64,000 nt of DNA, from contig NZ_FUYM01000004.1 of NCBI RefSeq assembly GCF_900167915.1, positions 248,001 through 312,000 of the forward strand, read 5' to 3'. A program made the position numbers and the translations under genes. Source of the DNA: Rhizorhabdus histidinilytica. GTDB taxonomy: Bacteria > Pseudomonadota > Alphaproteobacteria > Sphingomonadales > Sphingomonadaceae. Of this stretch, positions 53,935-62,027 are shown piece by piece (position 1 is the first letter of the stretch; every line of letters begins with the position of its first letter). The notes under the pieces are model-generated. The model ran no database searches, was not told the origin of the DNA, and saw nothing but the letters and a program-made list of their open reading frames with translations.

Positions 53935-54767
53935 GCCGCCCGCCGCATATGTGCGCCGGCCATGTCGCGCGCGGCCTGCAACTCGTCGAGCAGCTCGGCG
54001 AGCGGCGGGATGTCGTCGTCGCGCTCGATCATCGTCGCGACCGGCCCCAGCCTGGCGATCGCGGCCTCGTAGAGCGTCCATACCGGCGGCGGCACCGGCC
54101 GGTCGTGCGTGTCGATCAGCAGCGTGCGCCCCTGGCTGTGCCCCGCGAGATGGATCTGCGCGACCCTGTCGGCCGGGATGCCGGCCAGATAGGCCTGCGC
54201 ATCGAAGCCGTGATTGGTCGCGCTGACGTAGATATTGTTGACGTCCAGCAGCAAGCCGCAACCGGTGCGCGCGCACATCGCGTCGAGAAATTCCCACTCG
54301 GTCATCGGCGCGTCGAAGGCGACGTAGCTCGACGGATTCTCGATCAACATTTCCCGGCCGAGCACGTCCTGCGCGACCGCGATATTGTCGCAGACCACAT
54401 CGAGCGCCTCCTCGGTATAAGGCAGCGGCAACAGGTCGTGCGAATTGAACCCCTCGATCCGCGTCCAGCACAAATGGTCGGACACGAACAGCGGATCGAC
54501 GTCATCGACCAGCAGGCGAAGCCGCGCCAGATAGTCGCGGTCGATGCCGTCTGCCGATCCCACCGACATCGATACGCCGTGCAACGCGACGGGATGGCGC
54601 TCACGCACGCGGCGCAGCACATCGCGCGGCCGTCCGCCCGGCACCATGAAATTCTCGGAGATCACCTCGACGAAATCGACCGCGACCGGCTCGTCGCCAT
54701 CGAGGAAGTCGCCATAATGCGGCTTGCGCAGGCCGAGACCGAAGAGGAGGTGGGACATGCCGGACAT
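53931..54767 (-). CDS. DUF692/MNIO family bufferin maturase
   Basis: A 278-residue TIM-barrel iron oxygenase. LFGLGLRKPHYGDFL opens the domain; candidate metal ligands are in SDHLCW (His98), IENPSSY (Glu143), LLLDVNNIYVSATNH (Asp175, Asn177/178, His186), HLAGH (His206/210) and DTHD. MNIO enzymes convert Cys of precursor peptides into oxazolone- or thiooxazole-type groups. It lies between the DUF2063 gene (4-base overlap) and the Cys-rich precursor gene. ATG 54758 is an alternative start. Confidence 0.94.
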   Translation of the reverse strand: MSGMSHLLFGLGLRKPHYGDFLDGDEPVAVDFVEVISENFMVPGGRPRDVLRRVRERHPVALHGVSMSVGSADGIDRDYLARLRLLVDDVDPLFVSDHLCWTRIEGFNSHDLLPLPYTEEALDVVCDNIAVAQDVLGREMLIENPSSYVAFDAPMTEWEFLDAMCARTGCGLLLDVNNIYVSATNHGFDAQAYLAGIPADRVAQIHLAGHSQGRTLLIDTHDRPVPPPVWTLYEAAIARLGPVATMIERDDDIPPLAELLDELQAARDMAGAHMRRAA

Positions 54768-54813
54768 CGCGGGAAACCGGCCGGGTGGACGAGCCACCCG
54801 GCCGCTCCGGACC

Positions 54814-55089
54814 TTATTTCTTCTTGGGCTCGGTGGTGGTGCCGCCGGCCGCCTTGCAGGCGTCGGCGGTCATCTCCTTATAGCCCTGGCCCTTGCAGGC
54901 GTTCTGGCCCTTGCACGAATGCTCGGCGGTGGCGCAGTCGGACGCGCCCTTGCAGCTGTTGACGCCATAGCAATGAACGGTCTTTGCTTCGGTGGTGGCA
55001 TCGGCCAGCGCGGGCGCCGCCTGCATCGCGGCGAAGGCGATGAGGGCGGCGGAAGCGGCGGCGCTGACGCCGGTCTTGACGGTGGACAT
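54814..55089 (-). CDS. BufA1-type bufferin precursor (Cys-rich RiPP metallophore)
   Basis: A 91-residue precursor with a Sec signal peptide ([18 protein letters not shown], cleavage near 29/30) and a core with six Cys at 40, 46, 52, 59, 65 and 78 in the order HCYG, NSCKG, SDCAT, HSCKG, NACKG, DACKA. The CYG...DCAT..HSC pattern is that of bufferin precursors, exported copper-buffering peptides modified by MNIO enzymes. The GGGGAG ribosome site is 8 bases upstream. First gene of the operon with the maturase and DUF2063 partner. Confidence 0.9.
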   Translation of the reverse strand: MSTVKTGVSAAASAALIAFAAMQAAPALADATTEAKTVHCYGVNSCKGASDCATAEHSCKGQNACKGQGYKEMTADACKAAGGTTTEPKKK

Positions 55090-55132
55090 CCTTCATTCTC
55101 CCCTGGTTCATGCCTTGGGTGGCGCGGGCAGA

Positions 55133-55158
55133 TACGGTGCGGCCCGAGACCGGGTTCC
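55133..55158 (-). promoter_or_regulatory. ECF sigma-type promoter of the bufferin operon
   Basis: On the minus strand GGAACC (55153-55158) is followed after 16 bases by CGTA (55133-55136), giving a leader of roughly 37 bases to the precursor ATG. This is one base from the EcfG consensus GGAAC-N16/17-CGTT and is also reminiscent of the SigF-controlled bufferin-type genes of Caulobacter. Which ECF factor recognises it is open. Confidence 0.4.
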
Positions 55159-55295
55159 AACTGCCCGATGATTATTTCATCGGCATCGCACCATCGAGAC
55201 TCTTTCATATCATGCCGCGCCGCCTGCCCCTATAGAGGGGCGCACTCTGGATTCCGTAACGAAAATCAGGCACCGGAAGATGCAACGACACGCCG

Positions 55296-55694
55296 GTGGG
55301 ACGAGCGGAGTTGCAGGGAAGAAAGAATTCGGCCCGTGGCAAGGCAACCGTCCTCGTCGTCGAGGACGAACTGTTCGTGCGCATGATTGCGGTCGATGCG
55401 ATCGAGGATGCCGGCTATGCGACGATCGAGGCGCAGGATGCCGACCAGGCTCTGATCCTGCTCGAGGTGCATGACGAGATCGACCTCGTCTTCACCGACA
55501 TCAAGATGCCTGGAACGATCGACGGCCTAGGACTGGCGCTTCGGGTGCGCGAACGCTGGCCGGGGCTGCCGCTGATCCTGACCTCAGGCCATCTCCGGCA
55601 GGAAGATGCGACGGTGCCGGCCTCGGTCCCTTTCCTCCAGAAGCCCTATCGCGCCGCTACGCTGCTCGCCGAACTGGCGCGCCTGCTCGACTAG
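55296..55694 (+). CDS. Single-domain response regulator
   Basis: A 132-residue receiver: VLVVEDELFVRMIAVDAIEDAGY, phospho-acceptor Asp in LVFTDIKMPG, PLILTSGH and the Lys in PFLQKPY. There is no output domain, as in the CheY-like and FixJ-type regulators that work with hybrid kinases. GTG 55296 is the likely start; the first 16 residues are a basic leader. Confidence 0.9.
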   Translation: MGRAELQGRKNSARGKATVLVVEDELFVRMIAVDAIEDAGYATIEAQDADQALILLEVHDEIDLVFTDIKMPGTIDGLGLALRVRERWPGLPLILTSGHLRQEDATVPASVPFLQKPYRAATLLAELARLLD

Positions 55695-55704
55695 GGCCAG
55701 CGCG

Positions 55705-55986
55705 TTGACGAGCGATCTTCGCTGCTGGCTGTGCGACCGCCCTCTCGGCCGACGGATCGAATGGCATCATCCGCGCCCGAAAAGCCGGGGCGGGCGCGAC
55801 ACGGTGCCACTCCATCCGATCTGCCACCGCACCATCCATACCCATTTCAGCAATGCGGAACTGGCACGCCTGCCCGCCGATCCCGGCCCGGTCCGCCAGC
55901 ATCCGGAGGTCGCCCGCTTCCTGGCGTGGATCACCGACAAGCCCCCCGATTTCCATGCTCCGACCCGGACGTCCCGGCGCCGGTGA
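55705..55986 (+). CDS. Small HNH endonuclease domain protein
   Basis: A 93-residue protein with CWLCDRPLGRRIEWHHPRPKSRGGRDT and LHPICHRTIHTHF, the HNH zinc-binding Cys pair and catalytic His block. TTG 55705 is the best start (LTSDLRCWLC); the frame upstream is the shadow of the response regulator. Such small HNH proteins are common, and the biological role is uncertain. It starts 10 bases after the response-regulator stop. Confidence 0.75.
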   Translation: MTSDLRCWLCDRPLGRRIEWHHPRPKSRGGRDTVPLHPICHRTIHTHFSNAELARLPADPGPVRQHPEVARFLAWITDKPPDFHAPTRTSRRR

Positions 55987-55995
55987 CCGAAAAAC

Positions 55996-56048
55996 GGGCC
56001 TGCGATACGGAACCCCAGCGATGGGCGGACGGTTTTACCGTCAGGCCG
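55996..56048 (+). ncRNA. Structured RNA candidate with a three-way junction
   Basis: Right after the HNH gene, GGCCT (55997-56001) can pair with AGGCC (56043-56047), enclosing two hairpins: CCCA-GCGA-TGGG (GNRA-type tetraloop, 56014-56025) and GACGGT-TTT-ACCGTC (56028-56042). The 3' strand of the outer helix overlaps the 5' arm of the following terminator, the architecture of a switch or attenuator. I match it to no known RNA family. Confidence 0.3.
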
Positions 56049-56076
56049 GAAAGCCCCCTCTACCCCCGGCTTTTTT
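56043..56076 (+). terminator. Weak terminator overlapping the structured RNA
   Basis: GCCGG (56045-56049) pairs with CCGGC (56066-56070), then comes T6 (56071-56076); two flanking pairs extend the stem. Its left arm competes with the outer helix of the upstream three-way-junction candidate. Confidence 0.45.
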
Positions 56077-56084
56077 AGGAGACG

Positions 56085-56116
56085 AACCCGCCGGGACCAC
56101 GGCCCGGCGGGTTTTT
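56085..56116 (+). terminator. Strong intrinsic terminator
   Basis: AACCCGCCGGG (56085-56095) and CCCGGCGGGTT (56103-56113) form an 11-bp stem with a 7-base loop, followed by a T5 run. It ends transcripts from the response regulator/HNH region. From 56117 to 56298 I see no further gene, only short GC-rich inverted repeats. Confidence 0.85.
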
Positions 56117-56298
56117 CCCTTTGTGTATCGCTACTTTGCGCCACGCCTCTCGCGGATCGCCTGAAAATGCGCTATAGCCTGCAACAGGGCACAATGCCGC
56201 GCATATTCGGGGGCGGTTTGTGCTTGAGCGTGCCCCGCCCCGCCGTCCTCCAGGGCGGGGCGTCACGCCCCTAAAGCCATTCGTCCGGGGGCCATCCT

Positions 56299-57012
56299 TT
56301 GCCATCTTCGTCGTCCGGCGCATCCTTGAGCGCGCATCCTCTCGATCGTCCGATCTGGGAGGCACTGGTGGACCGACACGCTGCCTTCGCGCGCGGCAAT
56401 CCACGGGCATGGCGCTATCGGCCGGACATCAGCCCCTTCGCCGCCGCCCGCGACAGCTCGATCGAAGCGCAATCGGCATTGGCGGGGCTGCTCCCCTCGG
56501 ACGCCCCCCTCGTCCTGCTCGAAGCCGGTTCGATCGCCGTTCCGCCCGGCGCGATCGTCGAGAAGCAGGCTGTGGGCGTCCAGATGGTCGCCGAGGCGCT
56601 CAAACCCGCCCCCTCCGACGACCGGGTCGTGCCGCTCGGCGATGCCGACGCGGCCGAGATGCTCGCGCTCGCGACCCTCACCGAGCCGGGCCCCTTCCTG
56701 TCGAACACCCACCTCTTCGGCGGCTTCATCGGCATCCGGATCGACGGACGGCTCGCCGCGATGGCGGGCGAGCGGTTGAAGCCGCCGGGCCATTGCGAGA
56801 TCAGCGGCGTCTGTACCCATCCCGACTTTCGCGGACGGGGACTCGCCGGCCTGCTCTCGACCATCGTGGCCAACCGGATCGCGGCTCGCGGGGAAGTCCC
56901 CTTCCTCCACGCCTATGCCAGCAACACCGGCGCGATCCGGCTCTACGAGTCGCTTGGCTTCCGCATCCGCTGCGAGGTTTCGGTGCTCGCCCTGCGGCGT
57001 CCCTCGATCTAA
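56299..57012 (+). CDS. GNAT family N-acetyltransferase
   Basis: A 237-residue protein whose C-terminal half is a GNAT domain: GEISGVCTHPDFRGRGLAGLLSTIVANRI-type acetyl-CoA motif (ISGVCTHPDFRGRGLAG), then HAYASNTGAIRLYESLGF. The N-terminal part (HPLDRPIWEALVDRH, ARDSSIEAQSALAGLL) is typical of the YjgM/FR47-like group. The TTG at 56299 is the presumed start; TTG 56326 (LSAHPLDRP) is an alternative. The stop overlaps the convergent dehydrogenase by 4 bases. Confidence 0.9.
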   Translation: MPSSSSGASLSAHPLDRPIWEALVDRHAAFARGNPRAWRYRPDISPFAAARDSSIEAQSALAGLLPSDAPLVLLEAGSIAVPPGAIVEKQAVGVQMVAEALKPAPSDDRVVPLGDADAAEMLALATLTEPGPFLSNTHLFGGFIGIRIDGRLAAMAGERLKPPGHCEISGVCTHPDFRGRGLAGLLSTIVANRIAARGEVPFLHAYASNTGAIRLYESLGFRIRCEVSVLALRRPSI

Positions 57013-58136
57013 CCCACCGGCGTCAGCCGCAGCAGCCGCCCGCCGGCCTTGTCTTCCAGCACGTAGACGGCGCCGTCCTGCCCCTGGTCGACCGCCCGGA
57101 TGCGCTGCCCCATCGAGTAGCGCGCCTCTTCCTTCGCACCATTCTCGCCCAGGTCGACGAGGATCAGCATCTCGCCCGACAACGCGCCGACCAGCGCCTT
57201 GCCGCGCCATTGCGGGAAGAGCTTGCCCGAATAGACCAGCAGGCTCGACGGCGAGATCGACGGGTTCCAGCTCACCTTCGGCGCTTCGAACGCGGGCCGG
57301 GTCGGATGATCGGGGATCGGCTTCCCGTCATAGTGATCGCCGTTGGAAACGATAGGCCAGCCATAATTGCGGCCCGGCAGGATCAGATTGACCTCGTCGC
57401 CACCCTTGGGCCCCATCTCCGCTTCCCACAGACGCCCTTCCAGGTCGAACGCCAGGCCCAGCGGATTGCGGTGCCCATAGCTCCAGACCGCCGGGTCGCC
57501 CCCCTTGGCCGCGAGCGGATTGCCGGGCACCGGCTTGCCGTCCATCGTCAGGCGGACGACCTTGCCCAGCACGCCGCCAGGTTCCTGCGCGGGCGTGAAT
57601 TTCTGCCGCTCGCCCATCGAGAAGAAGAGATGGCCGTCGGGCGAGAAGGCGATCCGCCCCGCATAATGGCCGCCGCTCTTCAGCGGATGCGCGCGATAGA
57701 GCGTCGTCACGCCCTCCAGCCGCGCGCCGCCGAGATCGCCGACCAGCTTGCCGCGCGCCAGGACGATACCGTTCGGCGATCGCGGCGCCGAATAGCTGAA
57801 GTAGACCAGGCCGTTGGTCGCGAAGTCGGGATGCGCGACGACCTCGCCCAGCGCGCCCTGCCCGCTCGAATCGACGGCGGGCACCCCTTCGACCGCGGTA
57901 CGCCGCGCGCCGTCGGGCGACAGCAGCAGCAGCCGGCCCGCCTTCTCGGTGACGAGCATATGGCCGCCCGGCAGGAAGGTCATCGCCCAGGGGCTGTCGA
58001 AGCGCGCGACCTCCTCCGCCTTGAATGGCTTGTCGGCGAAGGGCCTTGCCCCCGTGATCGGCGCCTGCGCGGCGATCGCCGGCACGGCGGACATTGCGGT
58101 GAGAAGGAGGGCGAAGGACAGGACAGGACGAGGCAT
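57009..58136 (-). CDS. PQQ-dependent sugar dehydrogenase (soluble aldose dehydrogenase family)
   Basis: A 375-residue exported beta-propeller: signal peptide SFALLLTAMSAVPAIAAQA, then RFDSPWAMTFLPGGHMLVTEKAGRL, GHYAGRIAFSPDGHLFFSMGER, WSYGHRNPLGLAFD and GGDEVNLILPGRNYGWP, the classic YliI/GDH repeats. The ATG at 58136 has AGGAG upstream. It oxidises sugars in the periplasm with PQQ. No PQQ synthesis genes are seen in this window. Confidence 0.95.
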   Translation of the reverse strand: MPRPVLSFALLLTAMSAVPAIAAQAPITGARPFADKPFKAEEVARFDSPWAMTFLPGGHMLVTEKAGRLLLLSPDGARRTAVEGVPAVDSSGQGALGEVVAHPDFATNGLVYFSYSAPRSPNGIVLARGKLVGDLGGARLEGVTTLYRAHPLKSGGHYAGRIAFSPDGHLFFSMGERQKFTPAQEPGGVLGKVVRLTMDGKPVPGNPLAAKGGDPAVWSYGHRNPLGLAFDLEGRLWEAEMGPKGGDEVNLILPGRNYGWPIVSNGDHYDGKPIPDHPTRPAFEAPKVSWNPSISPSSLLVYSGKLFPQWRGKALVGALSGEMLILVDLGENGAKEEARYSMGQRIRAVDQGQDGAVYVLEDKAGGRLLRLTPVG

Positions 58137-58158
58137 CGATCGTGCTCCTGAAAAGCGG

Positions 58159-58593
58159 TCAGTGCCGCGCTTCGCTCGGCCGCGCAGCCCGGGATTCGCG
58201 TTTCCGTTCGCTCGGCGGGATATGGGTGATCGTCGCTGCATATTCAGCGAACAGCACCAGCACCCAGATCTCGACCCCCTTCCATTGGCCGCTGACCACG
58301 CCCGAAAAGACGTCGAGCAGCAGGAAGACCAGCGCCACGATCCGGAACCAGCGCATGCTGAACGCCGGTATGTCGGCGCGCAGCGACGCCGTGACCATCA
58401 TGAACAGGCTGAACAGCCCGGCGATGATCTGCGACGTCAGCGAGGTGGCGATGCGGAGCTGGTCGAGCGCGGTGATGAACCAGAACAGGCGCGATATCGC
58501 ATATTGGCTCTGCCGGGTCAGCTGACACAGCTTGATGATCGGCGGCACGAACAGCGTCTTGCCGACCCACACATCGATATCCACCATGCTCAT
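58159..58593 (-). CDS. Hypothetical four-helix membrane protein
   Basis: A 144-residue protein with hydrophobic stretches near 30-50, 55-75, 82-100 and 107-125 (SLTSQIIAGLFSLFMMVTASL; FRIVALVFLLLDVFSGVVSG; EIWVLVLFAEYAATI) and a basic C-terminal tail. I do not recognise a family. It lies 22 bases upstream of the sugar dehydrogenase on the same strand and may be co-transcribed with it. Met3 at 58587 is an alternative start. Confidence 0.75.
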   Translation of the reverse strand: MSMVDIDVWVGKTLFVPPIIKLCQLTRQSQYAISRLFWFITALDQLRIATSLTSQIIAGLFSLFMMVTASLRADIPAFSMRWFRIVALVFLLLDVFSGVVSGQWKGVEIWVLVLFAEYAATITHIPPSERKRESRAARPSEARH

Positions 58594-58671
58594 GCGCGCG
58601 ATATAGCAGGACTTCGCCCTTATGCCACAGCCTGGCGTTGCCTGCCGGCGGCCTCGAACACCGGTCCGACG

Positions 58672-60084
58672 CTACGACAAGGCGCGCGGTGGGCCCCGAT
58701 GCCAGTCGCTGGCCTGCTGGAAGGCGATTCCGGCGCCGAGCAGCAAGGCTTCGTCCGCCGGCCGCCCGACGAGCTGGAAGCCCAGCGGCAGGCCCTCCGC
58801 GTCGAAGCCGCCGGGCAGCGCGAGCGCGGGATGGCCGGTCACGTTGAACGGCTTGGTGAAGCGCGCGCCCAGCGGGTCGGCATGCCGCATCGCCCCGTCC
58901 CATTCGTCCAGCGTCGGCGTGTCGATCGTCAGCACCGGCAGGATGATCAGGTCGGCAACGCCGAACAGCGCGTCGAGCTGCCGGCGATAGGTGGCCCGAA
59001 CCTCCTCGAAACCGTCGACGTCGCCGGCCGGCATCGCCCGGCCCCGCTCGATCGTCGCGGCGAGACCCGGCCCGTAATCCTCGCGATGCGCCGGATACCA
59101 GGGGGCATGGACCTTCGCCGTCTCCCACGCCTGCAATCGGCCGGTCGCGGCGAGCAGCTCCGCAACCAGTGGCAGCGTCACCTCTACCGTTGTCAGGCCG
59201 AGCTCGCCGAACAGCCCGACCGCCCGCTCGATCGCGCCCCGGTTCTTCGATCCGGTCTGCTCCAGGGCATGACGATCGACGCCGATCCGCACCCCTGCGA
59301 GGTCGACGACGGGGTGCCGGCTCTCGCCCTGCCCGATGGCCGTCATCGCCGCCGCCAGATCGGCGACGCTGCGGGCGATCGGCCCGACATGATCGAGCGA
59401 CGGCGCGGACTCGAACACGCCTTCGGCATCGACCCGCCCATAGGTCGGCTTGAACCCGCTCACCCCGCAGCATAGCGACGGCAGCCGGATCGACCCGCCG
59501 GTATCGGTCCCGATCGCCACAGAGCATAGGCCCGCCGCCACCGCCACGCCGGCGCCGGTCGACGACATTCCGGGAAAGAGGTCGGCCCGCCACGGATGGC
59601 GCGGAAACGGCCGGTCGGCTGCCGGATCGACGAAGGCGCCTGCCGTCGTGTAGGTCTTGCCGACCAGCACCGCCCCCGCTTCGCGCAGCCTCGCCACCAC
59701 GCCGGCGTCGCGCCTGGGCAGGCGATCGGCGAAGCCGCGTAACCCCGCCGTGGTCGGCATGTCACGGGTCAGGCAGAGGTCCTTGACCGTCACCGGAACG
59801 CCGTGCAGCGGGCCGCGGTCGATCCCGGCCGCCAGCTCGGCCTCCGCCTGCCGCGCCGCGGCGCGCGCCGTCTCTCCCGCCAGCGCGGTGAAGGCGCCGA
59901 GCTCCGGATCGAGCCGGGCGATCCGCGCCGAAAGGCCGCGTTCGACTTCAGCGGGCGACAGCGTCCGGTCGCGATAGCGCCTGCCGAGTTCGGCGACATC
60001 GAGATTGAACGCTTCGTCGATCGGCGTTCCCTCCGCGCCAGAGAAGAAACCCTCGGTCGCCGCGCCGAGGCGGGCATCGTCCAA
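58672..60084 (-). CDS. Amidase signature family protein
   Basis: A 470-residue amidase with the Ser-cisSer-Lys triad region: GVPVTVKDLCLT (Lys), PGMSSTGAGVAVAAGLCSVAIGTDTGGSIRLP (both Ser), and KPTYGRVDAEG. The canonical GSSGG reads MSSTGAG here. It resembles GatA-like and aryl-amide hydrolases, not the tRNA amidotransferase itself since no gatB/gatC is near. The start is probably TTG 60084; it follows the DUF885 gene by 27 bases and is likely in its operon. Confidence 0.9.
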   Translation of the reverse strand: MDDARLGAATEGFFSGAEGTPIDEAFNLDVAELGRRYRDRTLSPAEVERGLSARIARLDPELGAFTALAGETARAAARQAEAELAAGIDRGPLHGVPVTVKDLCLTRDMPTTAGLRGFADRLPRRDAGVVARLREAGAVLVGKTYTTAGAFVDPAADRPFPRHPWRADLFPGMSSTGAGVAVAAGLCSVAIGTDTGGSIRLPSLCCGVSGFKPTYGRVDAEGVFESAPSLDHVGPIARSVADLAAAMTAIGQGESRHPVVDLAGVRIGVDRHALEQTGSKNRGAIERAVGLFGELGLTTVEVTLPLVAELLAATGRLQAWETAKVHAPWYPAHREDYGPGLAATIERGRAMPAGDVDGFEEVRATYRRQLDALFGVADLIILPVLTIDTPTLDEWDGAMRHADPLGARFTKPFNVTGHPALALPGGFDAEGLPLGFQLVGRPADEALLLGAGIAFQQASDWHRGPPRALS

Positions 60085-60111
60085 CTGGACGATGTCGCCC
60101 CGATCGGCCCG

Positions 60112-61923
60112 TCAGGCCAGCAGCGCCTTGGTCCGCGCCTCGACCAGCCGCTCCATCACGGTCAGCGGCATCGCCCCGCTCTTGAGCACGTCGTGGAACC
60201 GACGGATGTCGAAGCGGTCGCCGAGCGCCTTCTCCGCATTGGCGCGGGCGCGCACCCAGGCCATGTGCCCGACCTTGTACGAACAGGCCTGCCCCGGCTG
60301 GGTGCAATAGCGCTCCACCTCGCGCTGCGATCGCGGCTGCGCGAAGCCGGTGGTGTCGACCATATAGGCGGTCGCCTTGTCGCGCTCCCAGCGTTGGGTG
60401 TGGATGCCGGTGTCGACCACCAGCCGCGCCGCGCGGAACAGGAAGGACTGGAGATAACCGGCGCGTTCGAGCGGATCGGCATAGCTTTTGAGCTCGTCGG
60501 CAAGCTGCTCGGCATAGAGCGCCCAGCCCTCGCTATAGGCGCCGAAGAAGCCGATCTTGCGCAGCGTCGGGATGTCCTTCGATTCCTGCGCGAGGCTGAT
60601 CTGGAGGTGGTGGCCCGGCACGCCCTCGTGGAAGGTCAGCGCCGGCAGCGTATATTTCGGCCAGTCGCCGACGTCCTTGAGGTTGATGAAGTAGATGGCC
60701 GGGCGCGACCCGTCGAGCGTGGCGCGCTTGTAATAGCCGTTCGACGCCCCGTCCTGGATCTCGACCGGCACCGCCCGGATCTCCAGCGGCGCGGCGGGCA
60801 CATGCGAGAAATAGCGCGGCAGCTTCGCATACATCGCCTTCACTCCCTCGTTGAGCGAGGCAATCAGCGCGGCGCGCCCTTCGGTGCTGTCGGGATAGAG
60901 CTGCCTGGGGTCCTTGTTGAGCGCCGTCAGCCGCTCGCCGATTCCGCCCTTGGTCAGCCCCTGCCCCTTCAGGATCGTATCGAGTTCGGCGCTGATCTCG
61001 GCGACCTGCTCCAGGCCCATCTTATGGACCTCCTCGGGCGAGAAGCTGGTGGTGGTCGCCTGGGCCAGCGCCGCTGCATAGATCGCCTCGCCGTCGCGCA
61101 GCCGCCAGACGCCCGAGCCCGGCGCGGTGGTCGCGCGGAGCTGCTTCATCAGCGCGATCTGGCGGTCGAGTGCGGGATAGACCTTGTCGCTGACGATCTT
61201 TTCGGCCGGGCCCGCGAAATCACCCGCAATGCCCTTTTCCTTGGCGCGCCGCACCAGCGATCGCACCAGCGTGCTCTCCGCGGCAGGCGCCCCGCGCAGC
61301 TTCTCGAGCTGGCCGATCGTCAGGTCGATCGCGAAGTCCGGCGCGGTGATGCCGCGCGCCGACCGCTCCTTCTGCACGGTGCTGTCGGTGTCGAGCACCC
61401 CGCCCAGCGCGTCGAGCCGCGCCAGATAGGCGTCGCAATCCGCCTTGTTCGCGATCACATGCGCATCATTCAGGAAATCGGGGAGCTGGAAATAGGCGCC
61501 GCCCTGCTGGAAGATGCGATAGGGCCGGATCACGCTGTCGATCGCGAACCGTTCCGGCGCGACGGTCTGGTTGCGCAGCGAATAGCCGACGATCTCGCGG
61601 TTGAGCGCCGCTGCTTCGGACAGGCCGGCGGTCGGAAAAGCCTCCACCTCGGCCAGCCATTTCTTCGCGCGGGCGAGATCGTCGCGCATGCCCGCGTCGC
61701 TATTGTCGTCGAGCTTGCTCTTGGCGGCCGCCCGCTCGCCCTTGTCGTAACCGAGCGCGGTGCAGAACTGGGGCGAGTTGTCGAGCGTGTCGTTGAAGAT
61801 CCGGTCGAACAAGGCATTGAGCTTCGCATCGGCCCCGCCGGTCTGGGCGGCGGCAACGGTCGGTCGCAATCCGGCGATCAGGGCGGCGGTGCCGGCCGAG
61901 GCGATGAAGGTACGGCGATCCAT
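60112..61923 (-). CDS. DUF885 family Tat-exported peptidase-like protein
   Basis: A 603-residue protein with a twin-arginine signal (MDRRTFIASAGTAALIAGLRPTVAAAQ) and a large helical DUF885 domain. The metallopeptidase-like TFHEGVPGHHLQ motif (HExxxHH variant) and FFGAYSEGWALYAEQL (distal Glu ligand) suggest a zinc peptidase resembling M3-like families. It is periplasmic by prediction. The ATG at 61923 gives the signal peptide directly. Confidence 0.93.
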   Translation of the reverse strand: MDRRTFIASAGTAALIAGLRPTVAAAQTGGADAKLNALFDRIFNDTLDNSPQFCTALGYDKGERAAAKSKLDDNSDAGMRDDLARAKKWLAEVEAFPTAGLSEAAALNREIVGYSLRNQTVAPERFAIDSVIRPYRIFQQGGAYFQLPDFLNDAHVIANKADCDAYLARLDALGGVLDTDSTVQKERSARGITAPDFAIDLTIGQLEKLRGAPAAESTLVRSLVRRAKEKGIAGDFAGPAEKIVSDKVYPALDRQIALMKQLRATTAPGSGVWRLRDGEAIYAAALAQATTTSFSPEEVHKMGLEQVAEISAELDTILKGQGLTKGGIGERLTALNKDPRQLYPDSTEGRAALIASLNEGVKAMYAKLPRYFSHVPAAPLEIRAVPVEIQDGASNGYYKRATLDGSRPAIYFINLKDVGDWPKYTLPALTFHEGVPGHHLQISLAQESKDIPTLRKIGFFGAYSEGWALYAEQLADELKSYADPLERAGYLQSFLFRAARLVVDTGIHTQRWERDKATAYMVDTTGFAQPRSQREVERYCTQPGQACSYKVGHMAWVRARANAEKALGDRFDIRRFHDVLKSGAMPLTVMERLVEARTKALLA

Positions 61924-62027
61924 GGCGATCCCTCTTCGGTCAAGTTTTTGATATGGATCGACAATAGGCGCAATATCCGTCCGCGCGCCAGAGCCTCTCG
62001 CCGCCGCTCGATCGCCGCTCCGAACCG

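Larger units (their letters stand above)
55987..56298. other. Intergenic region of about 310 bases
   Basis: It holds the structured RNA candidate and two tandem terminators in its first 130 bases. The remaining about 180 bases have no supported gene; a GGGGCGG-type inverted repeat around 56233-56262 lies shortly before the GNAT start. Confidence 0.5.
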
